This document shows, in pieces, positions 16,622-25,377 of a stretch of 64,000 bases of DNA; within the stretch, counting starts at the first letter, position 1; every line of letters begins with the position of its first letter. The stretch comes from JAJDAT01 sp964344185 (GTDB lineage: Bacteria > Nitrospinota > Nitrospinia > Nitrospinales > JAJDAT01), in assembly GCA_964344185.1 (NCBI GenBank), contig CAYFMN010000020.1:21323-85322 (forward strand). The letters run 5' to 3'. A program made the translations under genes and the position numbers. Under the pieces are notes generated by a model. It did no database searches and was not told the DNA's origin. It saw nothing but the letters and a program-made list of their open reading frames with translations.

Positions 16622-18142
16622 TTGAAAGGCGGAGTTAACTTAGCGCTCGTAGGCGCTGGATTTTGGGGAAAAAACCTCGCTAGAACTTTTCATCAACTTG
16701 GGGTTCTCCGTTTAATTTGCGATCCTTCTGAAGATGTGCTTGCAAGAAAAAAAGAGAAATACCCCGATATTAAGACGTCTGTTTCCTACTCTGATATTCT
16801 TTCTAATCCGGACATAAATACCGTTGCGATTGCGACTCCCGCTGAAATGCATTTTTCTATGGTAAAGGAGGCTCTTTTAGCGGGGAAAAACGTTTTTATC
16901 GAAAAACCTTTGGCTCTTGACGAAAAAGAAGGTCAAGAATTAGTTGAAATTTCAAAGAATTCCGGAACGGTCCTTTTTGTTGGTCATATCTTACACTACC
17001 ATTCGGCTATAAAGGAAATCAAAAAGCTTCTTGCAAACGGCGAATTGGGTAAATTGCAATATATCTATTCTAATAGATTAAACTTGGGAAAAATTCGTCG
17101 AGAAGAGAATATTCTTTGGTCCTTTGCCCCGCATGATATATCCATTATTTTGTCTATTGTAAACGAAGAGCCAGAATCGGTAGAAGCCTTTGGCACCAAC
17201 ATACTTCATCCACATATTGCAGACACAACGATGACACAACTAAGATTTCCTTCCGGGGTGGCGGGTCATATTTTTGTTTCTTGGCTGCACCCGTTTAAAG
17301 AGCAAAAGTTAGTGGTGGTTGGCGATAAAAAAATGGTGGTATTTGAAGACACCTCTCCCATAGATGAGAAATTAATTTTATATCCACATAATATTTCTTG
17401 GCAAAATGGAGTTCCAATTCCAGAGAAAAAAGATGGAGTTCCTGTAATTTTATCCGATAAATGGGAAGAACCATTAGCGGTTGAATGCCGTACTTTTCTT
17501 GAGGCTATCAATGGAGAGCCATTTTATACAAATGGGGACGAAGGGTTAAGAGTTCTCAAAGTTCTTCGTTTGGCCCAAGCTAGCATGGATAGAGCTAAAA
17601 CCGTTGAAAATGACTATTTTTTACATGATTCAGGCAGTGTTGAAGAAAATTGTACGATTGGGAAAGGAACAAAAATTTGGAATTTTTCCAGAGTTTTAAA
17701 AAACTCTGATATTGGTCAGAATGTAAATATTGGACAAAATGTTGTTGTTGGTCCTGATGGCGTTGTTGGGGATAATGTAAAAATCCAAAATAATGTCTCT
17801 CTTTACAAAGGAGTTGTCCTTGAAGATAATGTTTTTTGCGGCCCTTCCTGTGTTTTTACTAATGTTATTAATCCACGAAGCGCTATTCCCCGAAAAAATG
17901 AGTTTCAAAGAACTTTAGTTAAAGAAGGCGCAACTATAGGAGCAAATGCGACTATATTATGCGGCGTTACTATTGGAAAAAATGCCTTTATTGGCGCCGG
18001 CGCTGTTGTTACAAAAGATGTTCCCGATCATGGCTTAGTTTATGGAAATCCAGCGAAAATTCATGGTTGGGTCTGCGAATGTGGGCAAAAACTTGATGAG
18101 AATAATAAATGCGAATCTTGTGGAAAAACCTTCAAGTTATAG
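16622..18142 (+). CDS. Fused UDP-GlcNAcA 3-dehydrogenase and N-acetyltransferase (WbpB-WbpD / WlbA-WlbB)
   Basis: Two enzymes of the diacetamido-uronate pathway in one 506-residue chain. Residues 1-330 are a Gfo/Idh/MocA oxidoreductase: Rossmann motif GAGFWGKNLA at 9-18 and the catalytic-lysine motif EKPLAL near residue 98. It would oxidise C3 of UDP-GlcNAc-uronate. Residues about 335-480 form a left-handed beta-helix of hexapeptide repeats (CTIGKGTKIWNF, VNIGQNVVVG, ATIGANATILCG), an acetyltransferase of WlbB/WbpD type that acetylates the 3-amino group. The end carries two CxC/CxxC pairs (CECG, CESCG), likely a zinc knuckle. The start is TTG with GGAG eight bases upstream. The dehydrogenase, aminotransferase and epimerase of the same pathway lie downstream. 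Confidence 0.88.
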   Translation: MKGGVNLALVGAGFWGKNLARTFHQLGVLRLICDPSEDVLARKKEKYPDIKTSVSYSDILSNPDINTVAIATPAEMHFSMVKEALLAGKNVFIEKPLALDEKEGQELVEISKNSGTVLFVGHILHYHSAIKEIKKLLANGELGKLQYIYSNRLNLGKIRREENILWSFAPHDISIILSIVNEEPESVEAFGTNILHPHIADTTMTQLRFPSGVAGHIFVSWLHPFKEQKLVVVGDKKMVVFEDTSPIDEKLILYPHNISWQNGVPIPEKKDGVPVILSDKWEEPLAVECRTFLEAINGEPFYTNGDEGLRVLKVLRLAQASMDRAKTVENDYFLHDSGSVEENCTIGKGTKIWNFSRVLKNSDIGQNVNIGQNVVVGPDGVVGDNVKIQNNVSLYKGVVLEDNVFCGPSCVFTNVINPRSAIPRKNEFQRTLVKEGATIGANATILCGVTIGKNAFIGAGAVVTKDVPDHGLVYGNPAKIHGWVCECGQKLDENNKCESCGKTFKL

Positions 18143-18197
18143 TTTGCATTATCTACCATTTAAAATAATTTCTTAGATCTTCCAAACTTATCCAAAA

Positions 18198-19166
18198 ATG
18201 CAAAAAATTTTAATAACAGGCGTTGCAGGTTTTGTAGGATCCAATTTGCTTAAAAAGCTTTTAAGCTCTAACTATCAGGTAATTGGCTTAGATAATCTTT
18301 CCCAGGGGAACATACGAAATTTAGAGCCTTATAAATCTAATTCAGCGTTTGAATTTGTGGAAGGCGATATAAGAAACGCATCCTTAATTGATGAATTGAC
18401 GCAAAAGGTTGATGCGGTAGTGCATTTAGCTGCATTTAAAATTCCGCGTTATGGAAACGCGATGGATACGTTAAAAATTAACACTCATGGCACTAAGAAC
18501 ATATTTCAATCAGGTTCCAAATATAAAAGGAAGGTGGTTTTTACTTCTACGTCCGACGTTTATGGAAAAAACCCCAATCTTCCTTTTTCAGAGGAATCGG
18601 ATTTGTTTATAGGGCAAACTTCAATAAAACGTTGGAGCTATGCGGTATCGAAATTATACGATGAGCATTTAGCGTATTCGTTTATTGAAGAGTTTGACGC
18701 TCCGATTGCCATAATTCGTTATTTTGGAGGTTATGGGCCAAACCAAAATCTTACATGGTGGGGAGGCCCTCAATCCGTTTTCATTGAGAAGGCGATCAAA
18801 GACGAACCTCTTACTATTCATGGAGACGGAAGTCAAACAAGGAGCTTTACTTTTGTTGAAGATATGGTTGAGGGCACATTTCTTGTTCTTGAAAAAAGGG
18901 AAGCTAATGGAGAAATTTGGAATATTGGCAACGAACGGGAAATTACTATAAAAGAATTGGGTGAAATGATCTGGAATATTGTTCGGCCAGAAGAGGAGCC
19001 AAAAGTAGAGCTTATTTCGTATGGAAGTTTTTCTGGACGTTATGAAGATGTAATGAGAAGGGTTCCGGATTTGACGAAATCAAAAGAACGACTTGGTTAT
19101 CGTGTGACAACGCAATTAGAAGAAGGGTTACCGCAAACGGTTAGTTGGCAAAGACAATTCTATTAG
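18198..19166 (+). CDS. NAD-dependent epimerase/dehydratase (SDR), intact active site
   Basis: The 322-residue extended SDR protein acts on a nucleotide sugar. The NAD-binding motif is TGVAGFVGSNLL (residues 7-18). The catalytic set is complete: TSTSD at 116-120 and Y148-x3-K152 in WSYAVSK. The C-terminal substrate-binding part has the IHGDGSQTRSFTFVED motif typical of UDP-sugar 4-epimerases and dehydratases. It precedes a close paralogue by about 100 bases. Which sugar it converts cannot be told; UDP-GlcNAc/GalNAc-type epimerisation is plausible. Confidence 0.8.
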   Translation: MQKILITGVAGFVGSNLLKKLLSSNYQVIGLDNLSQGNIRNLEPYKSNSAFEFVEGDIRNASLIDELTQKVDAVVHLAAFKIPRYGNAMDTLKINTHGTKNIFQSGSKYKRKVVFTSTSDVYGKNPNLPFSEESDLFIGQTSIKRWSYAVSKLYDEHLAYSFIEEFDAPIAIIRYFGGYGPNQNLTWWGGPQSVFIEKAIKDEPLTIHGDGSQTRSFTFVEDMVEGTFLVLEKREANGEIWNIGNEREITIKELGEMIWNIVRPEEEPKVELISYGSFSGRYEDVMRRVPDLTKSKERLGYRVTTQLEEGLPQTVSWQRQFY

Positions 19167-19267
19167 ATTGAAAATAATTTTTCCATGAGCGCATATTGGT
19201 AAGGGCAACCTAACTACGTTTCAAAATTACTAATTTTTAGAGAATATTTTTAGAGCGACGCTTTTTT

Positions 19268-20257
19268 ATGAAGATATTAATTACAGGAGTGTGTGGTTTT
19301 ATAGGCTCCCATCTTGCTAGAAAACTGATCCGAAACGGAAAACATGTAATTGGCGTCGATAATCTTTCTTATGGTTTTAAAGATAACATTGCGGATTTAG
19401 AAGATAACGTAAAATTTGAATTTTTTAATTTAGATATTACGTCCCCTGAGTTTATCGATAAATTTCAATCTCAAAACTTTGATATCGTCATCCACTTTGC
19501 GTGCGTAAAAAGCCCTAGATATGGCAACAGGATGGAGTCGCTTACCGTAAACGCAATAGGAACAGAAAATGTTTTGGAAGTAGCCGTAAACTCTAAAGCG
19601 CGATTTATCTATGGTTCCACTGGAGAATTGTATGGGAAAAACCGAGAGCTACCTTTTACAGAGGGATCAAGTTTTAGATTAGGTAAACCTGAGATTCGAC
19701 GATGGAGCGCCGTTATTTCTCAAATGTATTCTGAGCATTTATGTTTTGCCTATAACGAAAAATACGAATTAGATTTTTCCATTATTCGATATTTTAATGT
19801 TTATGGTCCTGGGCAGAGACGCGATTGGATGGGAGGACCGCAATCTATATTTATAGAGTCGGCGTTGGAAGATAAACCTATGGAAATTCATGGAGACGGC
19901 GTTCAAACCAGAGATCTAACATATATTGATGACGCTGTTGACGGCGCTATGAAGATATTAGATACGCCCTATGCCTCGGGAGAAATCATAAATATCGGAA
20001 ATGATACCCAAATTAGTATTGTGAATTTAGCGTATATGATTTGGAGACTATCCGAAAACCAAAATAAGCCGAAGCTTGAATTCTTAGCCTATTCAGACTT
20101 TCCTCACCTTTATGAAGATANNNNNNNNNNCCACCGTGTTTGCGATACCACGAAAGCTCGTTGCCTGCTTGGTTTTAAAACGGAAACCTCTTTAGAAAGC
20201 GGTTTGAAGTCTACGATCGAATGGCATCGTGCAAATAAAGGACAAGTTTTTTCATAA
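19268..20257 (+). CDS. SDR epimerase paralogue lacking the catalytic Tyr and Lys
   Basis: The chain is roughly 329 residues, colinear with its upstream neighbour, and has the same NAD motif (TGVCGFIGSHLA) and IHGDGVQTRDLTYIDD segment. However, where the neighbour has Tyr148 and Lys152 (WSYAVSK), this protein has Ala148 and Gln152 (WSAVISQ). Classical SDR chemistry needs both, so it is probably not an ordinary epimerase; it may be a partner subunit of the neighbour, a binding protein, or use another mechanism. Ten N (20121-20130) interrupt the gene near its 3' end while keeping the frame. The stop overlaps the next gene by one base. Confidence 0.75.
   Translation: MKILITGVCGFIGSHLARKLIRNGKHVIGVDNLSYGFKDNIADLEDNVKFEFFNLDITSPEFIDKFQSQNFDIVIHFACVKSPRYGNRMESLTVNAIGTENVLEVAVNSKARFIYGSTGELYGKNRELPFTEGSSFRLGKPEIRRWSAVISQMYSEHLCFAYNEKYELDFSIIRYFNVYGPGQRRDWMGGPQSIFIESALEDKPMEIHGDGVQTRDLTYIDDAVDGAMKILDTPYASGEIINIGNDTQISIVNLAYMIWRLSENQNKPKLEFLAYSDFPHLYEDXXXXHRVCDTTKARCLLGFKTETSLESGLKSTIEWHRANKGQVFS
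20121..20130. other. Assembly gap (10 N)
   Basis: A run of exactly ten N inside the second SDR gene. Alignment with the upstream paralogue (YED-VMRRVP-D against YED-XXXXHRVC-D) suggests that the true sequence is about six bases shorter than the placeholder. The frame is the same either way. Confidence 0.95.
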
Positions 20258-21351
20258 TGAAAAAGGTTTTAACTGTAGTGGGAGCTCGTCCTCAATTTAT
20301 TAAGGCAGGAGTTGTGTCGCGCGTTATTCGGGAAAGTTTTTCAGATCGGATCAATGAGGCCCTGATTCATACGGGTCAGCATTATGACGAAAATATGTCT
20401 GACATTTTTTTTAAGCAATTGGACCTGCCGCAACCCAAAGTTAATTTAGAGATTGGTTCCGGAAACCATGGCGAGCAGACAGGTAAAATGCTTTCCATGC
20501 TTGAAAAGGTTTTTATTCAAGAAAACCCCGACATGGTGGTGGTTTATGGAGATACTAATTCAACGTTAGCCGGGGCTTTAGCGGCGGTTAAAATACACTT
20601 GCCTGTCGCTCATGTGGAAGCGGGGCTTCGGAGTTGGAATCGAAAAATGCCGGAGGAAATAAATCGCGTAATGGTTGATCATATCTCCAGTCTGCTTTTT
20701 TGTCCTTCAGACGTTTCGATTAACAATCTCAAACAAGAGGGTATTGTAAAGGGGGTAGTTAAAACAGGTGATGTAATGCATGATTCGGCTTTATATTGCG
20801 CCGAAAAAGCGGAACAAAAAACTGAAAACTTCTATAATCTCTGCAAGGAGTTTAACGTTTCTTCAGGGAATTATTTTTTAGCTACGGTTCATCGAGCTGA
20901 AAATACCGACCAAATTGAAAACCTGAAACAAATTGTTTCTTCTTTTCAGAAATTATCGAAAAAAGTAGTTTGGCCAGTTCATCCAAGAACAAAAAAAATG
21001 TTGGAAGAAAATAAGATTGTCTGTGGAAATAATGTGGCTTTGACGGCTCCATTTTCTTATTTAGACATGATATTATTCCTAAAAAATGCCGCGATGGTTT
21101 TAACCGACTCTGGCGGCGTCCAAAAAGAAGCAATGTTTTTTGAAACGCCGTGCGTTACCCTTCGGTCGGAAACTGAGTGGTTAGAAACGTTAGACTCTGG
21201 TTGGAATCTTTTATCGGGTATTGATTCCGAGCAAATTTTAGCGACAGTTGAAAATCATTCGAAAACGCCAAAAAAAAACGCCAAGCAAATTTATGGTACA
21301 GGTAAATCGGCTAATAAATTGATTTCTGCTATACTTTCATTTTTAAATTAA
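20257..21351 (+). CDS. UDP-N-acetylglucosamine 2-epimerase family (WbpI/WlbD-like)
   Basis: The 364-residue protein belongs to the non-hydrolysing UDP-GlcNAc 2-epimerase family (WecB fold). It shows VVGARPQFIKAGVVS, HTGQHYDENMSDIFF, YGDTNSTLAGALAA, HVEAGLRSWNRKMPEEINR and LTDSGGVQKEA. In the setting of this cluster it most likely inverts C2 of UDP-2,3-diacetamido-glucuronate to the manno form (WbpI/WlbD). Standard WecB on UDP-GlcNAc is the alternative. The ATG overlaps the stop of the preceding gene by one base. Confidence 0.88.
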   Translation: MKKVLTVVGARPQFIKAGVVSRVIRESFSDRINEALIHTGQHYDENMSDIFFKQLDLPQPKVNLEIGSGNHGEQTGKMLSMLEKVFIQENPDMVVVYGDTNSTLAGALAAVKIHLPVAHVEAGLRSWNRKMPEEINRVMVDHISSLLFCPSDVSINNLKQEGIVKGVVKTGDVMHDSALYCAEKAEQKTENFYNLCKEFNVSSGNYFLATVHRAENTDQIENLKQIVSSFQKLSKKVVWPVHPRTKKMLEENKIVCGNNVALTAPFSYLDMILFLKNAAMVLTDSGGVQKEAMFFETPCVTLRSETEWLETLDSGWNLLSGIDSEQILATVENHSKTPKKNAKQIYGTGKSANKLISAILSFLN

Positions 21352-21446
21352 GAAAGCTTTTATCATACCTAGTAATTGACTCTTAATTTTACCAATCTTT
21401 TGTAAATCTTATAGCTGGAATTCTTCAAATTTCCTTCCAAATCTAA

Positions 21447-22205
21447 ATGATTTATTTTTTAATTCCCGTTTTAAATGAAGAAGAAAATATAGAATCTTTA
21501 ATATCTAGTCTTGATTCTACTTCTAAATACATAAAAGAAGATTATCGGATACTTTTTGTGAACGATGGAAGCGACGATCAAACGCCGCAAATAATTCGCG
21601 AAAAGATGGAGTCTTTTCCGGTAGATATGATCGAAAACTCAGTAAATGAGGGACCGGGAGCTAGTTTTGAAAAGGGGTTTGTACATTTTGTCGAAATTGC
21701 TAATGGAGAAGATATTGTTGTAACTATTGAAGGCGATAATACAGGCGATTTGGGCATATTACCCAAATTATTGTCTGAAGTTCGTAGTGGAAAAGATTTT
21801 GCTTTGGCTTCATGTTACGCAAAAGGAGGCAAACTAAAAAACCTTTCTTTTGATAGAAAATTTTTCAGTAAAGCGGCAAATTTTTTATGTATGGCGTTAT
21901 TTCGAATTCCAGGAGTTCGTACATATTCCTCGTTCTATAGAGCTTTTTCTCATGAGGCAATTTCAAAAATTTATTCAAAATTTGAACGTCCTGTGATAAC
22001 AGAAAGAGGTTTTGTTTGTATGGTGGAATTCCTTTTAAAACTTCATATGGCTGGGTTAACTTTTGCTGAAGTTCCTGCGACGTTGTTTTTTGATAAAAGA
22101 AAAGGCTCCAGTAAATTAAAAGTTAAAAATACCATTCAATCTTATCTACGTTTATTTTTTAAATTCCTTGTTTTTAGAAAATCGTTTGTTCAAAAAGACA
22201 ATTAG
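21447..22205 (+). CDS. Family 2 glycosyltransferase
   Basis: The 252-residue GT-A fold protein has the N-terminal nucleotide-sugar site (IPVLNEEENIESLISSL, then ILFVNDGSDDQT near residue 35). The metal-binding motif near residue 93 is EGDN (TIEGDNTG) rather than DxD. The C-terminal RKGSSKLKV segment is typical of polyprenol-phosphate sugar transferases of the DPM1/GtrB type, but the two C-terminal membrane helices of GtrB are absent. It likely adds a sugar to a lipid carrier during polysaccharide assembly. Confidence 0.8.
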   Translation: MIYFLIPVLNEEENIESLISSLDSTSKYIKEDYRILFVNDGSDDQTPQIIREKMESFPVDMIENSVNEGPGASFEKGFVHFVEIANGEDIVVTIEGDNTGDLGILPKLLSEVRSGKDFALASCYAKGGKLKNLSFDRKFFSKAANFLCMALFRIPGVRTYSSFYRAFSHEAISKIYSKFERPVITERGFVCMVEFLLKLHMAGLTFAEVPATLFFDKRKGSSKLKVKNTIQSYLRLFFKFLVFRKSFVQKDN

Positions 22206-22238
22206 AAAACTAATTTCAAATTTTACTGAGAAAAAAGC

Positions 22239-23552
22239 TTGATAGATCAACTAATTGAAAAAATTAAAGATAAAGAAGCTACCGTTGGAGTGATTGGACT
22301 CGGATACGTAGGATTGCCGTTGGTTTTAGAATTCGGCAAAGCTGGTTTTCCTGTTATTGGGTTTGATATTGATCAAAACAAAGTAGATCGTTTGGGTCGA
22401 GGCGAAAGCTATATCAAACACATCCCATCCAAATCTATTAAAGAATTATTGGAAAGGGGGAAGCAAGAATTTACCAGCGATTTTGCAAAAGTGTCTGAGA
22501 TGGATTGTATATTAATTTGCGTTCCAACTCCGCTCGATAAAAATCGAACACCCGATATGACTTATATCGTATCAACGGCACGGCAAATTTCTCCTCATAT
22601 GAGGAAAGGCCAAATTGTTATATTGGAATCAACTACTTATCCAGGAACAACGTGGGGCATACTTGCGACCGAACTAGAGGTACACTCTTCATTAAAAGCA
22701 GGCGAGGATTTTTATCTCGCTTATTCTCCAGAACGTGAAGATCCAAATAATCCAAACTTTTCCACTGCAACAATACCAAAAGTAATTGGAGCAGATTCTG
22801 AAAAAGAATTGGAAGCGGCTAATTTACTTTATAAGGCGATTGTTTCCAAAACGGTTCCAGTCTCCAATACGATGACGGCTGAAGCTACAAAACTAATGGA
22901 AAATATTTTTCGATCTGTAAATATAGCTCTCGTGAATGAAATGAAAATTATTTTGGATAAGATGGGTATCGATGTTTGGGAAGTTATTGAAGCCGCAAGC
23001 ACCAAACCTTTTGGTTTTATGCCGTTTTATCCGGGGCCAGGTTTAGGGGGTCATTGTATTCCTATTGACCCTTTTTATTTAACTTGGAAGGCTAGAGAAT
23101 ATGAAGTGCCGACTCGTTTTATCGAATTAGCTGGCGAGGTAAACGTTTCGATGCCTCAATACGTCGTCGAGAAAATACTGACAGCCTTAAACAGCTCTGG
23201 TAAAAGCGCTAAAGGAAGCAAAATTTTGGTTTTGGGAGTAGCTTATAAAAAGGACGTTGACGACGATAGAGAATCGACCAGTTATAAGATTATGGAAATA
23301 CTTGTTAATTTGGGAGCAGAAGTTGAATTTAACGATCCCTATATTCCTGTAGTTGGTCCTAAACGAGATTATCCAAATTTTGTGGGTAAAAAAGGAGTGC
23401 CTCTCGATAAAATAGAATCCTTTGATATGACGTTAATTCTTACCGATCATTCTAATTATGACTATGAAGATATAGTTAATCGATCTAGAATTGTTGTTGA
23501 TACTCGTAATGCTTGCGCTTCTATTAAATCTTCGAAAATTATTAAAGCCTGA
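22239..23552 (+). CDS. UDP-N-acetyl-D-glucosamine 6-dehydrogenase (WbpA-like)
   Basis: The 437-residue nucleotide-sugar dehydrogenase oxidises C6 of UDP-HexNAc to the uronate. It has the N-terminal NAD site (VGVIGLGYVGLPLVLEFGKA), the ESTTYPGTT loop, the catalytic cysteine motif PGPGLGGHCIPIDPFYL near residue 270, and the C-terminal domain with VLGVAYKKDVDDDRES. GGHCIP with the following DP is typical of the UDP-GlcNAc/GalNAc branch (WbpA, TviB) rather than UDP-glucose dehydrogenase. The start is TTG. It provides the first step of the diacetamido-uronate pathway. Confidence 0.9.
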   Translation: MIDQLIEKIKDKEATVGVIGLGYVGLPLVLEFGKAGFPVIGFDIDQNKVDRLGRGESYIKHIPSKSIKELLERGKQEFTSDFAKVSEMDCILICVPTPLDKNRTPDMTYIVSTARQISPHMRKGQIVILESTTYPGTTWGILATELEVHSSLKAGEDFYLAYSPEREDPNNPNFSTATIPKVIGADSEKELEAANLLYKAIVSKTVPVSNTMTAEATKLMENIFRSVNIALVNEMKIILDKMGIDVWEVIEAASTKPFGFMPFYPGPGLGGHCIPIDPFYLTWKAREYEVPTRFIELAGEVNVSMPQYVVEKILTALNSSGKSAKGSKILVLGVAYKKDVDDDRESTSYKIMEILVNLGAEVEFNDPYIPVVGPKRDYPNFVGKKGVPLDKIESFDMTLILTDHSNYDYEDIVNRSRIVVDTRNACASIKSSKIIKA

Positions 23553-23598
23553 GTTTAGTTTACAAATTTATTAAAAATCATCTTTTTAAGATTTTGTT

Positions 23599-25128
23599 AT
23601 GCAAATATTGTTTCATAAAGATTTTTTTACCGAATCTCTACAAGATAATTCTTTAAAGGTCCAATGTCAGAGTTTATTTAATAAATGCCGCGAAAAGAAT
23701 ATCGAAGGGTGGATTTTAGCAACGTCTATTTTGGAGATTATTCAAACTCTTCAAAAAGAGGATTTGATTGCTGCATTTAAAGACTGGTTGGATGTTTTAA
23801 CGATTCTTCCGTTAACGGGTAATGAATTACGTGATGTTTTGAAAGCAGCCGGCAATTATGAATTGTGCTTAATAAAACAGGCTATTTCTGGTTTTCGTTT
23901 AAAAGCAGTTTTAACCGCTCACCCAGAGACATTTCAAGAAAATGGAATTACCGCTATTGGATGCTCAAATTTTGAAGAGGATATTTCTAAATTTATTTCT
24001 CCAATTGACGCTGTGCCATTAGTTAATGTTCCTGCGACTCATCACGACCTTTGGAATGATGTAGAACATCAAATGGCGGAAGTGATTAGATCGGGAATGT
24101 TTATTTTAGGTTCAAAAGTCGCCGAACTAGAGGAACAGATTGCGAATTATTGCCAAACTAAATATGCGGTTGGAGTTTCTTCTGGAACCGATGCTTTGCT
24201 TATTTCTTTAATGGCGGCGGGCGTTGGGCCTGGCGATGAGGTTATTACAACGCCGTTCACTTTTTTTGCGACTATGGGATCTATTTTTAGAACGGGAGCT
24301 CGTCCTGTTTTGGTTGATATTGAGCCGGTTACGTTCAATATGGACCCTAAAAAATTGGAAGAAAAAATAACCCAAAAGACTCGCGCTATTATCCCCATCC
24401 ATCTTTATGGACAATGCGCAGATATGGACCCCATTTTAGAGTTAGCCAATAGTCATGGAATAAATGTGATTGAAGACGCTGCTCAAGCTATTGGATCTGA
24501 ATATAAATTCAAACGAGCGGGGTCTTTGGGAGATTATGGTTGTTTTTCCTTTTTTCCAACAAAGAACCTGGGAGGCTTTGGGGACGGGGGTATCGTTACC
24601 GTTTCTAAAGAGGAAAACTACGAAAAGCTAAAGCTTCTCAGAGTTCATGGATCAAAGCCAAAGTATTACCATAAGTTGGTTGGCGGGAATTTTAGATTGG
24701 ATGCTTTGCAAGCGGCTGTTTTATGCGCTAAGTTACCGCGATTAGAAAAATGGACAAAAAGAAGGCGAGAAAATTCTGAAAATTATAATAGACTGATTCT
24801 TGAAAATGAATTAGCCGATAAAATTCAATCGCCTAAAGAAATTTTTCCAAGACATATTTACAATCAATATGTTGTTCGGGTAGGCGAAGATCGCGATTCC
24901 ATTCGGGAATTTTTAGGACAAAATAAAATTGGGTCTGAAATTTACTATCCCGTACCTCTCCATCTACAGGAATGTTTCCAATCGCTTAATTATAAAGAGG
25001 GAGATTTTCTTGTATCTGAAAAAGCGGCCAAAGAAACCCTTGCGCTGCCTATATCCCACGAAATCAATTTAGACCAGCAAACTTACGTGATTGAAAAGTT
25101 GAAACAATTTTTTTCAAAAAAACATTGA
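23599..25128 (+). CDS. DegT/DnrJ/EryC1 aminotransferase (WbpE-like) with N-terminal PIN-like domain
   Basis: At 509 residues this is about 130 longer than ordinary WbpE/WlbC. Residues from about 135 on are a PLP-dependent sugar aminotransferase: GVSSGTDALLISL, VIEDAAQAIGSE, and the PLP lysine K322 in FFPTKNLGGFGDGG. It would transaminate the 3-keto sugar. Residues 1-130 look like a PIN-fold domain (ATSILEIIQTLQKED; KAVLTAHPETFQENGITAIG), but the usual first Asp is replaced (MQILFHKDFF), so nuclease activity is doubtful. Both parts are in one uninterrupted frame with no internal start needed. It closes the five-enzyme pathway. Confidence 0.85.
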   Translation: MQILFHKDFFTESLQDNSLKVQCQSLFNKCREKNIEGWILATSILEIIQTLQKEDLIAAFKDWLDVLTILPLTGNELRDVLKAAGNYELCLIKQAISGFRLKAVLTAHPETFQENGITAIGCSNFEEDISKFISPIDAVPLVNVPATHHDLWNDVEHQMAEVIRSGMFILGSKVAELEEQIANYCQTKYAVGVSSGTDALLISLMAAGVGPGDEVITTPFTFFATMGSIFRTGARPVLVDIEPVTFNMDPKKLEEKITQKTRAIIPIHLYGQCADMDPILELANSHGINVIEDAAQAIGSEYKFKRAGSLGDYGCFSFFPTKNLGGFGDGGIVTVSKEENYEKLKLLRVHGSKPKYYHKLVGGNFRLDALQAAVLCAKLPRLEKWTKRRRENSENYNRLILENELADKIQSPKEIFPRHIYNQYVVRVGEDRDSIREFLGQNKIGSEIYYPVPLHLQECFQSLNYKEGDFLVSEKAAKETLALPISHEINLDQQTYVIEKLKQFFSKKH

Positions 25129-25272
25129 AAATTAGTTCATTTTCTCACATTAGTTGCATAACATAGACGTAGAATTAGACTTTAATTGAAAGTTGCCAGT
25201 TTTGGACTATCTTTTAGATGATCTGAAATAATATTAAGGCAACCTATAAAAACTTGAAATTGCTAGGAATTC

Positions 25273-25299
25273 ATTCTGTGGAATTTTGAGCCACAGAAT
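25273..25299. terminator. Inverted repeat, possible weak terminator
   Basis: ATTCTGTGG at 25273-25281 pairs perfectly with CCACAGAAT at 25291-25299 around a nine-base loop. It lies 145 bases after the aminotransferase stop and before the phosphomutase. The following AATTTATT is T-rich but not a clean T run, so terminator function is only possible. Confidence 0.4.
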
Positions 25300-25377
25300 A
25301 ATTTATTAACAACTCTCTGAATAGTTAGAAGTTTTCTTAATTTTTAAAACCAATATTTAATAAATACTAGGAAGCTC

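Noticed and set aside
23599..23990. Stand-alone PIN toxin gene
   Set aside because: The PIN-like region has no stop before the aminotransferase domain, no antitoxin neighbour and a replaced first catalytic residue.
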